Shown here piece after piece: positions 23,277-32,395 of a DNA stretch of 64,000 nt. The notes below the pieces were generated by a model. The model worked only from the letters and a program-made list of their open reading frames with translations. It was not told the DNA's origin and did not search any database. Positions within the stretch are counted from its first letter, which is position 1; each line of letters opens with the position of its first letter. Both the position numbers and the translations under genes were made by a program. The stretch comes from Chryseobacterium pennipullorum (GTDB lineage: Bacteria; Bacteroidota; Bacteroidia; Flavobacteriales; Weeksellaceae): NCBI RefSeq assembly GCF_003384725.1, contig NZ_QNVV01000019.1:39290-103289 (forward strand), written 5' to 3'.

Positions 23277-24857
23277 ATGAGCGAAAACCATCACGAAAGC
23301 TACGAAAATATGACCGACCGGCAGAAGAACCGCACCATCTGGAGCGTGATCACCGCCTCATCCCTCGGAACGTTGATCGAATGGTATGACTTTTATATTT
23401 TCGGAAGCTTAGCCATTGTGTTAGCTACCAAGTTTTTCCCTGCAGATAATCCTACTGCTGCATTTCTATCCACGCTGGCCACTTTTGCAGCAGGATTTGT
23501 CGTTAGACCATTCGGAGCTCTATTTTTCGGAAGACTGGGTGATATCATCGGAAGAAAATACACGTTTCTTGTCACCCTGCTGATTATGGGATTCTCCACT
23601 TTCCTTATCGGCTGTATCCCAAGTTACGAAACCATTGGATTTTTAGCTCCAGTTCTTGTTCTTATTTTAAGATTATTGCAGGGACTTGCCCTGGGAGGAG
23701 AATATGGAGGAGCAGCTACCTATGTTGCAGAATATGCCCAGCCACACCGTAGAGGTTATTGGACTTCCTGGATCCAGACTACTGCCACTGCAGGACTTTT
23801 TATTTCATTAATTGTTATTCTGATTACCAAAAATACCCTTTCTGCAGAAGAATTTGATACCTGGGGATGGAGGGTTCCTTTCTGGATTTCCATTTTAATG
23901 GTGGGCGTTTCGTATGTGATCAGAAAAAACATGAAGGAATCGCCACTTTTTGCAAAGGCTAAAAGCGAAGGCAAGACCTCAAAAAACCCATTAAAAGAAA
24001 GCTTTGGCAACAGATATAACTTTAAATTCGTACTGTTGGCTTTATTCGGAGCCGCCATGGGACAGGGGGTGATCTGGTACACCGGACAATTCTACGCCAT
24101 GAGCTTCCTGCAGAAAGTAATGAATGTGGAATCTGCCCAGGTTGATTCACTAATGGCTACAGCCTTGTTTTTGGGGACCCCATTTTTTGTATTCTTCGGA
24201 TGGCTTTCTGATAAAATAGGACGAAAAGCAGTGATGATGACCGGAATGCTGGTTGCGATATTAGCGTACAGGCCTATCTACGACAGCATGTTCAAAAGTG
24301 TAAATCTGGAAAGCAAAACCGTAGCCGCCAATGGAATTACAGAAAAGAGGACCGCTAAAATACACAACGATGTTGCCACTGACAGCCTGGTTACTTTTCA
24401 CAAGGAAACCCTTTTTACAGACGGAACCCTGATTAAAAAAGACAGTATCGTTCACTGGTCGCCCGCCGGACCTGTGATGAAAGAAGGAAAAGCTGAAGAG
24501 CCAAAAGTCTCACAAACAGTAAAATTGGGTGATAACACAAAGTGGTATCTGATCTTCCTTGTCTTCATCCAGGTGATATTTGTAACGATGGTGTATGGTC
24601 CTATCGCCGCATTCCTGGTAGAGATGTTCCCGGTAAGAATCCGTTACACCTCTATGTCCCTTCCTTATCATATCGGAAACGGAGTATTTGGAGGGCTTCT
24701 CCCGGCTGTTGCCACCTACCTGGTAACGACCGGAAAAGATGCAGGGCACGCTACCTGGTACCTGGAAGGACTCTGGTATCCGATCGGAGTTGCTACAGTC
24801 TGTCTGATCATCGGATTGTTTTATATTAAAAACAAGAACAATAATCTTCATGATTAA
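23277..24857 (+). CDS. MFS transporter of the metabolite:H+ symporter type with a large periplasmic insertion
   Basis: The 526-residue protein opens with the family segment LGTLIEWYDFYIFGSLA and has both cytoplasmic loop motifs (GRLGDIIGRK between TM2 and TM3, GWLSDKIGRK between TM8 and TM9). It also has RLLQGLALGGEYGGA in TM4. It is closest in style to alpha-ketoglutarate/proline-betaine (MHS) symporters of about 430-440 residues. The extra length is a hydrophilic ~90-residue insertion at about 332-421, between TM9 and TM10, on the periplasmic side. Next to acyl-CoA synthetases, a carboxylate substrate is the likely one. Confidence 0.87.
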   Translation: MSENHHESYENMTDRQKNRTIWSVITASSLGTLIEWYDFYIFGSLAIVLATKFFPADNPTAAFLSTLATFAAGFVVRPFGALFFGRLGDIIGRKYTFLVTLLIMGFSTFLIGCIPSYETIGFLAPVLVLILRLLQGLALGGEYGGAATYVAEYAQPHRRGYWTSWIQTTATAGLFISLIVILITKNTLSAEEFDTWGWRVPFWISILMVGVSYVIRKNMKESPLFAKAKSEGKTSKNPLKESFGNRYNFKFVLLALFGAAMGQGVIWYTGQFYAMSFLQKVMNVESAQVDSLMATALFLGTPFFVFFGWLSDKIGRKAVMMTGMLVAILAYRPIYDSMFKSVNLESKTVAANGITEKRTAKIHNDVATDSLVTFHKETLFTDGTLIKKDSIVHWSPAGPVMKEGKAEEPKVSQTVKLGDNTKWYLIFLVFIQVIFVTMVYGPIAAFLVEMFPVRIRYTSMSLPYHIGNGVFGGLLPAVATYLVTTGKDAGHATWYLEGLWYPIGVATVCLIIGLFYIKNKNNNLHD

Positions 24858-24900
24858 GCATTGAATCACTTAAATTTTTATTAATTTTAAAACTACTAAA

Positions 24901-25128
24901 ATGAACGGACTAAAAAAAATATTAGGCATCCTCTGGATTGCAATAGCCCTGGTGGTTGGATATTTCGGAATTACCGTGCTGGGAATTCCAAAAATCGCCT
25001 CAGGAAAACAGGAAGATCTGGTTTTCGGCATCATCATTCTTTTTGTACTGATGCCCATCATTTCCGGCGGCCTGGGTATTTTCGGATATTATGCCTTGAA
25101 AGGGGAATATTCTGACGATAAAATATAA
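24901..25128 (+). CDS. Small two-helix membrane protein (DUF6814-like)
   Basis: The 75-residue product has two hydrophobic helices (ILGILWIAIALVVGYFGITVLG and FGIIILFVLMPIISGGLGIFGYYAL) separated by a short KIASGKQEDL loop, with a charged tail. I associate it with a small Bacteroidota family found next to MFS carboxylate transporters (DUF6814, from memory). It lies 43 bp after the MFS gene and is probably co-transcribed. It may be an accessory subunit of the transporter; this is not shown. Confidence 0.75.
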   Translation: MNGLKKILGILWIAIALVVGYFGITVLGIPKIASGKQEDLVFGIIILFVLMPIISGGLGIFGYYALKGEYSDDKI

Positions 25129-25207
25129 TTAAAAAAAGACCACGATAATTGATGAACGATGAACCACATCTGTTCATCAATTATCTTTTATTAATGAATC
25201 ATCATGT

Positions 25208-25402
25208 ATGAAGAAGAGACACGAACAAAAACTGATTATCCTGAGCATTGGACTGATGATCGCTTTCAGCATTCCCATTTCGCTGCTTTTCAACAGCGAA
25301 AAAGATGTTTTTGGTTATCCGATGATCCTGATCTACCTGTTCGCGGTCTGGCTCATTTCGATTGTGATTTCTTTTGTAATCGTAAAAAGATATGATGAAT
25401 AG
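25208..25402 (+). CDS. Small membrane protein overlapping the sensor kinase gene
   Basis: The 64-residue protein has a positively charged start (MKKRHEQK) and two transmembrane helices (LIILSIGLMIAFSIPISLLF and MILIYLFAVWLISIVISFVIV). An overlapping frame starting 4 bp upstream is hydrophilic and less likely. The end overlaps the start of the symporter-kinase by 11 bp, which suggests coupled translation and a physical partnership with it. The arrangement recalls the small DUF4212-type subunits encoded before sodium:acetate symporters, though no homology is claimed. Confidence 0.7.
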   Translation: MKKRHEQKLIILSIGLMIAFSIPISLLFNSEKDVFGYPMILIYLFAVWLISIVISFVIVKRYDE

Positions 25403-28097
25403 TTTTGCCCTGTTTTTTGTAGTCCTGTTTTACCTGGCGCTCCTGTTTCTGGTTGCCCATCTGGCAGAGAAGAAAAGAAGTAAGCTATGGATCAACAACC
25501 CCTATATTTACGCGCTGTCTTTAGCGGTTTACTGTACTGCCTGGACGTATTACGGAAGTATTGGAGTCGCGGCTACCAGTGGATTAAACTATCTGCCCAT
25601 TTATATCGGCCCTATCATGATTATTCCAGCCTGGATTTATATCAATACACGGATTGTAAGGATTTCCAGGGTAAATAAAATAAGCAGCCTTGCAGACTTT
25701 ATTTCTCTGCGATACGGGAACAGCAGAAGTTTCAGTGCGATCATTACCATCGTCTGTCTGCTTGCTATCGTTCCCTATATCGGGCTTCAGATCAAAGCAA
25801 TCTCGGAAACTTTCCATTTGGTAACGGAAACACCTATGTCCAAAGACATTCTGACGGATAATGCCACATTTGTTGTTGTTTTAATCGCTCTGTTTTCATC
25901 GTATTACGGAACCCGGTATGTAGACGCCTCAGAAAAACGACTTGGAATTATTTCCGCCATTGCCCTGGAAAGCTTTTTAAAGCTCTTTTTCATCATTATT
26001 CTGGGCTTTTTCGTGATTTATTACGTTTTTGATGGATTTTCAGATATTTACCAAAAGGCCAGCCAGTTTGAAGATTTTAAAGAAAAAAATACCTTTAACG
26101 GAATTGAAGGTGCTATGAACTGGATGGTTCTCTGCATGATTTCCGCCACAGCCATCTGCATCCTGCCCCGGCAGTTTCATACCGCTATTATTGAAAACCG
26201 ACAGGAAAAGCATATTCGCACAGCGATCTGGTTTTTCCCTCTTTATCTGCTTATTTTCACCATATTCATCTTTCCGATAGCCTGGGGAGGACGATTGATT
26301 TTTGACGGTCAAAAGGTGAATCCGGAATTCTATTCCATTTTAATTCCGCAGCATTTCGGCAACACGCTTATTACAGTTTTGGTTTTTCTGGGTGGATTAA
26401 GCTCATGCATATCCATGATTATCATTTCAGCCATTACCCTTTCTATTATGCTTTCCAACAACCTCATCATCCCGTATGGCCTGCTTGGTAAATTTAAGTC
26501 TGAAAGTGAGGAACAAAATACGAGAAACATCACCAACATCAGGAAGTTCAGCATTTTTGCTTTAATTATTATGGCTTTTGCCTTCTACAAATATTTTATA
26601 CTGAAAACATCACTGGATTCTGTAGGACTCATTTCATTCGTTGTCATTGCCCAGCTGGGACCTGCTTTTTTTGGTGCTTTATTCTGGAGAAGAGGAAGCT
26701 ACAAGGGAGCTGTTACCGGACTGGCTGCAGGGCTTGCCATCTGTTATTTCGGGCTGATCATTCCCCAATATTATTTTTCTTACAATCAGGAGCTCAAAGG
26801 AATTCTGAGAGATATGTATAATTCTTTTGGATTTTTCACCATTCCTTTTCTGGGAAGAATTCCCCAAATTTTCTTTTGGTCGATTTTGGTAAACACGGGG
26901 TTGTTTACGATCATCTCTGTGAGCACGAAAGGGAATTACAGGGAGAGAAATTTTGCAGAACTCTACGTTGATATTGATAAGTATATTCAGAATCATGAAA
27001 ACGCATTTATCTGGCGCGGAACCGCATATATCTCTGACATCAGGAACATTCTTGAAAGGTTTTTGGGCAAAAATAAAACTGAACAGGCTTTAAGGATTTT
27101 CAACCTTAAATATAACATCGATTCAAAAACAGAAACTGCTGATTCCAGGTTTATTAAGTTTTCCGAAAATCTTTTAGCCGGAAGGATTGGCACCGCTTCC
27201 GCCAAAATCCTCATCGAAGGCGTTACCAAAGAAGATAAAATATCCCTGAAAGAAGTGCTGAATATCCTTGAAGAATCTCAAGAAAATATAAACCTCAACA
27301 AGAAACTCACCGAACAGTCTGAGGAATTGCAAAAGCTTTCCGATGACCTTCGCACCGCTAATGAAAGTCTGATTGTAAAAGACCGCCAGAAAGATGACTT
27401 CCTGGATTCCGTAGCTCACGAACTGAGAACACCCATTACCGCTATCCGTTCAGCAGGGGAAATCCTGGCTGATGACGATGATATTCCACAGGAAATCAAG
27501 CAGGAGTTTCTAAACAACATCATCACAGAATCTGACAGGTTAAGTGAAATCATCAATGACATCCTTTATCTCGACAAGCTTCAGCATGGCGAAATTTCCC
27601 TTACCATCAGGCAAAACAACATTATTGAAACCTATAAAAAAGCTCTGAATCCTCTTCTTCACCTGATCCAGCAGAAAAATATTCATCTCAGCGAAGTAAA
27701 TCTTTTAAATCACCATATATTTTTATACGATGAAGCAAGAATGATCCAGTTGTTTCAGAACATCTGGGGCAACGCCTTAAAGTTCACAGATGAACAGGGA
27801 ACCATACAAACCAAGATTTTTGAGAAAGACACCGATCTGATCATTACCATTTTCAATACCGGCAAACACATCCCGGAAGAAGACCTGGAAATGATTTTTG
27901 ACAAATTTTATCAATCGAAAAACCAAAATATTTTAAAACCTATAGGAAGCGGACTGGGTCTGGCTATTTCAAAAAAGATTGTAGAAGCCCACCAAGGCAG
28001 GATAAAAGCTGAAAACAGCGGACTGGGAGTTACTTTTACTATCACCATCCCCGGAAAAGCTGTAGAAAATATTACAAATGATGTTGAACACCATTAA
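25392..28097 (+). CDS. Sodium/solute symporter-like sensor histidine kinase (CbrA-like)
   Basis: The 901-residue protein has an N-terminal SSS-family transporter domain of about 13 helices (residues ~1-525). A linker and a coiled coil follow (ESQENINLNKKLTEQSEELQKL, about 630-660). Then come a HisKA domain with phospho-acceptor His676 in SVAHELRTP and an HATPase domain with NALKFTD (N box) and GSGLGLAISKKIV (G2). Such fusions (CbrA and relatives) couple solute sensing or uptake to phosphorelay. Its cognate partner is the receiver protein 9 bp downstream, and the output should be linked to carboxylate use given the flanking acyl-CoA synthetases. Confidence 0.93.
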   Translation: MMNSFALFFVVLFYLALLFLVAHLAEKKRSKLWINNPYIYALSLAVYCTAWTYYGSIGVAATSGLNYLPIYIGPIMIIPAWIYINTRIVRISRVNKISSLADFISLRYGNSRSFSAIITIVCLLAIVPYIGLQIKAISETFHLVTETPMSKDILTDNATFVVVLIALFSSYYGTRYVDASEKRLGIISAIALESFLKLFFIIILGFFVIYYVFDGFSDIYQKASQFEDFKEKNTFNGIEGAMNWMVLCMISATAICILPRQFHTAIIENRQEKHIRTAIWFFPLYLLIFTIFIFPIAWGGRLIFDGQKVNPEFYSILIPQHFGNTLITVLVFLGGLSSCISMIIISAITLSIMLSNNLIIPYGLLGKFKSESEEQNTRNITNIRKFSIFALIIMAFAFYKYFILKTSLDSVGLISFVVIAQLGPAFFGALFWRRGSYKGAVTGLAAGLAICYFGLIIPQYYFSYNQELKGILRDMYNSFGFFTIPFLGRIPQIFFWSILVNTGLFTIISVSTKGNYRERNFAELYVDIDKYIQNHENAFIWRGTAYISDIRNILERFLGKNKTEQALRIFNLKYNIDSKTETADSRFIKFSENLLAGRIGTASAKILIEGVTKEDKISLKEVLNILEESQENINLNKKLTEQSEELQKLSDDLRTANESLIVKDRQKDDFLDSVAHELRTPITAIRSAGEILADDDDIPQEIKQEFLNNIITESDRLSEIINDILYLDKLQHGEISLTIRQNNIIETYKKALNPLLHLIQQKNIHLSEVNLLNHHIFLYDEARMIQLFQNIWGNALKFTDEQGTIQTKIFEKDTDLIITIFNTGKHIPEEDLEMIFDKFYQSKNQNILKPIGSGLGLAISKKIVEAHQGRIKAENSGLGVTFTITIPGKAVENITNDVEHH

Positions 28098-28106
28098 ACC
28101 CACTTT

Positions 28107-28466
28107 ATGAAAAAGATTATCATTGCAGATGACGAACACAAAATATTAATGTCTCTGGAATACAGCTTTAAGAAAAACGGCTATGACGTATACATCGCCC
28201 GTGACGGAACGGAAGTTCTGGAATTTCTGAAAACAATGGTTCCGGATGTGATCCTTCTCGATATTATGATGCCCAATCTTGACGGTTACAGCACGTTGGA
28301 CCTCATCAAGCAGGATGACAAGCTTAAAGACACCAAAGTGATTTTTCTGAGTGCCAAAAACAATCCCAGAGATATTGAAAAAGGCCTGGAAATGGGAGCC
28401 GATGCTTACATCACCAAGCCCTACTCGATCAAAAAGCTGATGCAGCAGATCGAGGAAATGTTTTAA
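28107..28466 (+). CDS. Receiver-only response regulator
   Basis: The 119-residue CheY-like protein has the acidic pair Asp8/Asp9, phospho-acceptor Asp52 (VILLDIMMP), and the TKP motif with the conserved Lys near the end (DAYITKPYS). There is no output domain, so it must act by protein contact or as a relay to another regulator. It lies 9 bp after the sensor kinase and is surely its partner. A palindromic repeat follows the stop codon by 10 bp. Confidence 0.93.
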   Translation: MKKIIIADDEHKILMSLEYSFKKNGYDVYIARDGTEVLEFLKTMVPDVILLDIMMPNLDGYSTLDLIKQDDKLKDTKVIFLSAKNNPRDIEKGLEMGADAYITKPYSIKKLMQQIEEMF

Positions 28467-28476
28467 TCTGGCCTTG

Positions 28477-28512
28477 CTGACCTTGTCAAGGTTCTAACCT
28501 TGACAAGGTCAG
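28477..28512. repeat. CCTTGTCAAGG palindrome after the response regulator gene
   Basis: CTGACCTTGTCAAGGTT and AACCTTGACAAGGTCAG form a perfect 17-bp stem around a 2-nt loop. Each arm is itself nearly palindromic (CCTTGTCAAGG). There is no T-run on the sense strand. It separates the signalling pair from the acyl-CoA synthetase genes and may stabilise or partition the mRNA. Confidence 0.85.
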
Positions 28513-28543
28513 GCTAAAAACCCCAAAAAACACGACTATTGAT

Positions 28544-30430
28544 ATGGATACAGATACATTATTTAAACAAAGCATAGAAAACAAAGAGGATTTCTGGAAG
28601 GAACAAGCCAAAGCAATAGAATGGTTTGAATTTCCGCAGCAAATTCTTTCTAAAGGAGACAACGATTATCCACAGTGGTTTTCCGATGGAAAGCTCAACA
28701 TGTGCTATTTATGCATCGACAAGCACATTGAGGACGGTTTTGGCGATCAGATTGCCATTGTCTACGATTCACCGGTGACTCATCAAAAGAAAACCTATAC
28801 ATTCAGTCAGGCAAAAGAGGAAATTTCAAAACTGGCAGGTGGACTGACGTCGCTTGGCTTAACCAAAGGAGATACCGCTGTTATTTACATGCCCATGATT
28901 CCGCAGACGCTTTTTACCATGCTTGCCTGCGCCAGAATCGGGGTCATTCATAATGTGGTTTTCGGAGGTTTTGCTCCCCAGGAACTGGTGGTAAGGATTG
29001 ATGATTGTAAGCCAAAAGTATTGATTACCGCCACAGCCGGAATTGAAATTGCCAAAAGAATCCCGTACCTCCCGTTGGTGGAAAAGGCCATTGAGCTTGC
29101 CCAGGACAAAGTAGACCATATAATTGTTTATAACAGGAAGCTGGTAGATAACCAGCATGAAATGTTTGACGGTCTGATCGATTATGAGGAGCTGGTTCAT
29201 AAATCGGAACCTGCCGGCTGTATTTCCCTGGAATCCACTCATCCGCTCTACCTGCTGTATACTTCGGGAACAACCGGAAAACCTAAAGGAATAGTCCGCG
29301 ATACCGGTGGTTATGCTACGGCACTGAAGTTTTCAATGAAATACATCTATGGCGTGGAGCAGGGAGAAACGTATTGGGCGGCATCGGATTTCGGCTGGGC
29401 AGTAGGACACAGCTATTCGATCTACGGCCCTTTGATCAACAGAAACACCACCGTTATTTTTGAAGGAAAACCCATCATGACCCCTGACGCAGGAACTTTC
29501 TGGAGGATTATTTCTGAATACAAAGTTTCTGTCATGTTTACCGCACCTACCGCCATCAGGGCGATAAAAAAAGAAGATCCTCACGGAGAACTGGTCAAAA
29601 AATATGATCTTTCCCATTTCAGGAAACAGTTCCTGGCAGGCGAACGCTGTGATGTTGCTACGCTGGACTGGTTTGCAGAGCATATTGGAGTTCCCGCCAT
29701 CGATCACTGGTGGCAGACGGAATCCGGCTGGCCTATGCTGGGTTTGATGACTTATGACGAGAATTATACCATCAAAAGGGCTTCCGCAGGAAAACCTGTT
29801 CCGGGCTATGATATTAAAATATTTGATGAAAACGGATATGAGCTGGATGCTCATCAGGAGGGCTATCTGATTATAAAGCTACCACTTCCTCCGGGAGCTA
29901 TGCTGGGGATCTGGAACGATTATGATCGCTTCCAAAGCAGCTACCTCTCGCAATACAATGGATATTATTTCTCCGGAGATGGTGCCATTCAGGATGAAGA
30001 CGGCTATATATTCATTACGGGAAGGGTTGATGATGTCATTAATGTGGCAGGACACCGCCTCTCTACGTCAGAAATGGAAGAAATCGTCTCCTCACACCCC
30101 GACGTAGCGGAATGTGCCGTAGTAGGAATTGATGATGATCTGAAAGGTCAGATTCCTTTTGCAGTCATTGTTTTGAAGAACGGAACCACTATTTCTGAAA
30201 AGGAAGTTGAGAAAGATATTATCCAGATGGTCCGCAATACAATCGGCGCAGTGGCTTTTCTTAAAAACGCTATGGTTGTCAAACGATTACCGAAAACGCG
30301 CTCTGGAAAAATCCTGAGAAAGCTGATCAGAACGTTACTGGATGGAAAAGATTTCCAGATTCCATCAACAATTGATGACGAGAAAATCATCGAAGAAATT
30401 CAGGAAAAAATCAGGGAATACAGGGCTTAA
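28544..30430 (+). CDS. prpE: Propionyl-CoA synthetase-like acyl-CoA synthetase
   Basis: The 628-residue AMP-forming synthetase shows LLYTSGTTGKPKGIV (P-loop-like motif), the substrate region DHWWQTESGWPM, FSGDGAIQDEDGYIFITGRVDDVINVAGHRLS, and the C-terminal catalytic Lys in KTRSGKILRK. The WWQTESGWPM segment, where acetyl-CoA synthetase has WWQTETGG, points to the propionate branch (PrpE/ACSS3-like). Activation of propionate or another short acid is expected; exact chain length is uncertain. It is co-directional with the upstream sensor-regulator pair and with acs 57 bp downstream. Confidence 0.88.
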   Translation: MDTDTLFKQSIENKEDFWKEQAKAIEWFEFPQQILSKGDNDYPQWFSDGKLNMCYLCIDKHIEDGFGDQIAIVYDSPVTHQKKTYTFSQAKEEISKLAGGLTSLGLTKGDTAVIYMPMIPQTLFTMLACARIGVIHNVVFGGFAPQELVVRIDDCKPKVLITATAGIEIAKRIPYLPLVEKAIELAQDKVDHIIVYNRKLVDNQHEMFDGLIDYEELVHKSEPAGCISLESTHPLYLLYTSGTTGKPKGIVRDTGGYATALKFSMKYIYGVEQGETYWAASDFGWAVGHSYSIYGPLINRNTTVIFEGKPIMTPDAGTFWRIISEYKVSVMFTAPTAIRAIKKEDPHGELVKKYDLSHFRKQFLAGERCDVATLDWFAEHIGVPAIDHWWQTESGWPMLGLMTYDENYTIKRASAGKPVPGYDIKIFDENGYELDAHQEGYLIIKLPLPPGAMLGIWNDYDRFQSSYLSQYNGYYFSGDGAIQDEDGYIFITGRVDDVINVAGHRLSTSEMEEIVSSHPDVAECAVVGIDDDLKGQIPFAVIVLKNGTTISEKEVEKDIIQMVRNTIGAVAFLKNAMVVKRLPKTRSGKILRKLIRTLLDGKDFQIPSTIDDEKIIEEIQEKIREYRA

Positions 30431-30487
30431 ACGACAAATTAGACATATATTTAAAATACAATTCAAATTTCAAAAAACGAAAGGGAT

Positions 30488-32395
30488 ATGAGAAATTACT
30501 TAATAGAAGATTTACCACAATACTTTGAAGATTATAAGAGATCTATCAAAAATCCCAAAAAATTCTGGGATAAAGTAGCAGACCAGAACTTTGTGTGGTA
30601 TCAGAGATGGAGCAAGGTTGTTAAGTACGATATGAATGAAGCCAAAATCACATGGTTTAAGAATGCGAAATTAAATATCACCAAAAACTGCATAGACAGG
30701 CATCTTGCCGTAAGGGGAGATAAAACGGCCATTATCTGGGAACCCAACGATCCTAAAGAAGAAGCCCAGCATATCTCTTACAGCGAGCTGTATAACCGGG
30801 TGAACAAAACCGCCAATGTCTTACGTGAAATGGGAATAGAGAAAGGAGACAGGGTCTGTATTTACCTGCCCATGATTCCTGAGCTGGCGATAACGATGCT
30901 GGCCTGTGCCAAACTGGGTGCCGTGCACTCCGTGATCTTTGCAGGATTTTCTGCTTCAGCAGTTGCCTCAAGAGTCAATGACTGTGAGGCAAAAATGGTC
31001 ATCACCTCAGACGGAAGTTACAGAGGAAGCAAAATTCTGGATTTAAAAAGCATTGTTGATGAAGCCTTGGAGAAAACACCCAGTATTGAACATGTTTTGG
31101 TGGTGAAAAGAACCCACAATGACATTAAAATGAAAGAAGGAAGAGACCATTGGATGGCCGACCTGTACGAAAAAGCATCTCCTGATTTCGTTACGGTAAT
31201 TATGGATTCTGAAGACCCGCTTTTTATTTTATACACTTCAGGTTCTACCGGCAAGCCCAAGGGAATGCTTCATACCTGCGCCGGATATATGGTGTATACC
31301 GCTTATACCTTTAAAAATGTATTCAATTATAAAGAAAATGACATCTATTGGTGTACAGCAGACATCGGATGGATCACGGGCCATTCATATATCCTGTACG
31401 GGCCTCTATTGAATGGTGCAACGACCGTTATTTTTGAAGGTGTGCCTACCTATCCGGAACCCGACCGTTTCTGGGAGGTTATTGAAAAACATAAGATCAC
31501 CCAGTTCTACACTGCTCCTACCGCCATCCGTTCTCTGGCCAAGGAGAGCGCAGAATGGGTAGATAAGCACGACCTGAGTACACTGAAGGTAATAGGGTCT
31601 GTAGGAGAACCTATTAATGATGAAGCATGGCACTGGTTCAACGATCATGTGGGAAAGAAAAAATGTCCGATTGTAGATACCTGGTGGCAAACTGAAACCG
31701 GAGGTATTATGATCTCTCCCCTTCCTTTTGTAACTCCTACAAAACCCACCTATGCCACTCTTCCACTACCGGGAATTCAGCCTGTTCTCATGGATGATAA
31801 GCGCAATGAGATTACAGGGAACCAGGTTACCGGAAACCTCTGCATCCGTTTTCCATGGCCAGGAATTGCCAGAACAATATGGGGAGACCATCAAAGGTAT
31901 AAAGAAACCTATTTTACAGCCTTTCCGGGCAAATATTTTACAGGTGACGGGGCTTTAAGAGATGAAGTAGGATATTACAGAATTACCGGCCGTGTGGATG
32001 ATGTCATTATTGTTTCAGGCCACAATTTAGGTACAGCTCCTATTGAAGACAGCATCAACCAGCATCCTGCCGTTGCAGAATCTGCTATTGTAGGCTATCC
32101 TCACGATATCAAAGGAAATGCCTTGTACGGTTACGTAATGCTTAAAGAATCCGGAGAAGGACGTGATAAAGAAAATCTGAAAAAAGAGATCAACCAATTG
32201 ATTGCTGATCAGATCGGACCGATAGCCAAACTGGATAAAATTCAATTTGTATCCGGGCTTCCCAAAACCCGTTCCGGGAAAATCATGCGTAGAATTCTGA
32301 GAAAAATTGCAGAGGGTGACTTCAGCAACTTCGGGGATATTTCTACTCTTCTGAATCCGGAAATTGTAGAGGAAATCAAAAACCAGAGAATTTAA
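30488..32395 (+). CDS. acs: Acetate--CoA ligase (acetyl-CoA synthetase)
   Basis: The 635-residue enzyme converts acetate, ATP and CoA to acetyl-CoA. LFILYTSGSTGKPKGMLH, the substrate-pocket segment DTWWQTETGGIMISPLP (with the Trp that limits the pocket to acetate), YFTGDGALRDEVGYYRITGRVDDVI and KTRSGKIMRRILRKIA are all present. The Lys in the last motif is the site controlled by acetylation in known Acs enzymes. The operon ends at the strong hairpin at 32412-32449. Confidence 0.95.
   Translation: MRNYLIEDLPQYFEDYKRSIKNPKKFWDKVADQNFVWYQRWSKVVKYDMNEAKITWFKNAKLNITKNCIDRHLAVRGDKTAIIWEPNDPKEEAQHISYSELYNRVNKTANVLREMGIEKGDRVCIYLPMIPELAITMLACAKLGAVHSVIFAGFSASAVASRVNDCEAKMVITSDGSYRGSKILDLKSIVDEALEKTPSIEHVLVVKRTHNDIKMKEGRDHWMADLYEKASPDFVTVIMDSEDPLFILYTSGSTGKPKGMLHTCAGYMVYTAYTFKNVFNYKENDIYWCTADIGWITGHSYILYGPLLNGATTVIFEGVPTYPEPDRFWEVIEKHKITQFYTAPTAIRSLAKESAEWVDKHDLSTLKVIGSVGEPINDEAWHWFNDHVGKKKCPIVDTWWQTETGGIMISPLPFVTPTKPTYATLPLPGIQPVLMDDKRNEITGNQVTGNLCIRFPWPGIARTIWGDHQRYKETYFTAFPGKYFTGDGALRDEVGYYRITGRVDDVIIVSGHNLGTAPIEDSINQHPAVAESAIVGYPHDIKGNALYGYVMLKESGEGRDKENLKKEINQLIADQIGPIAKLDKIQFVSGLPKTRSGKIMRRILRKIAEGDFSNFGDISTLLNPEIVEEIKNQRI

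Noticed and set aside
29333..29854. A 173-codon frame antisense to the propionyl-CoA-synthetase-like gene
   Set aside because: The sense-strand protein has all family motifs through this stretch; the antisense product is rich in Phe, Arg and Pro without a recognisable pattern.
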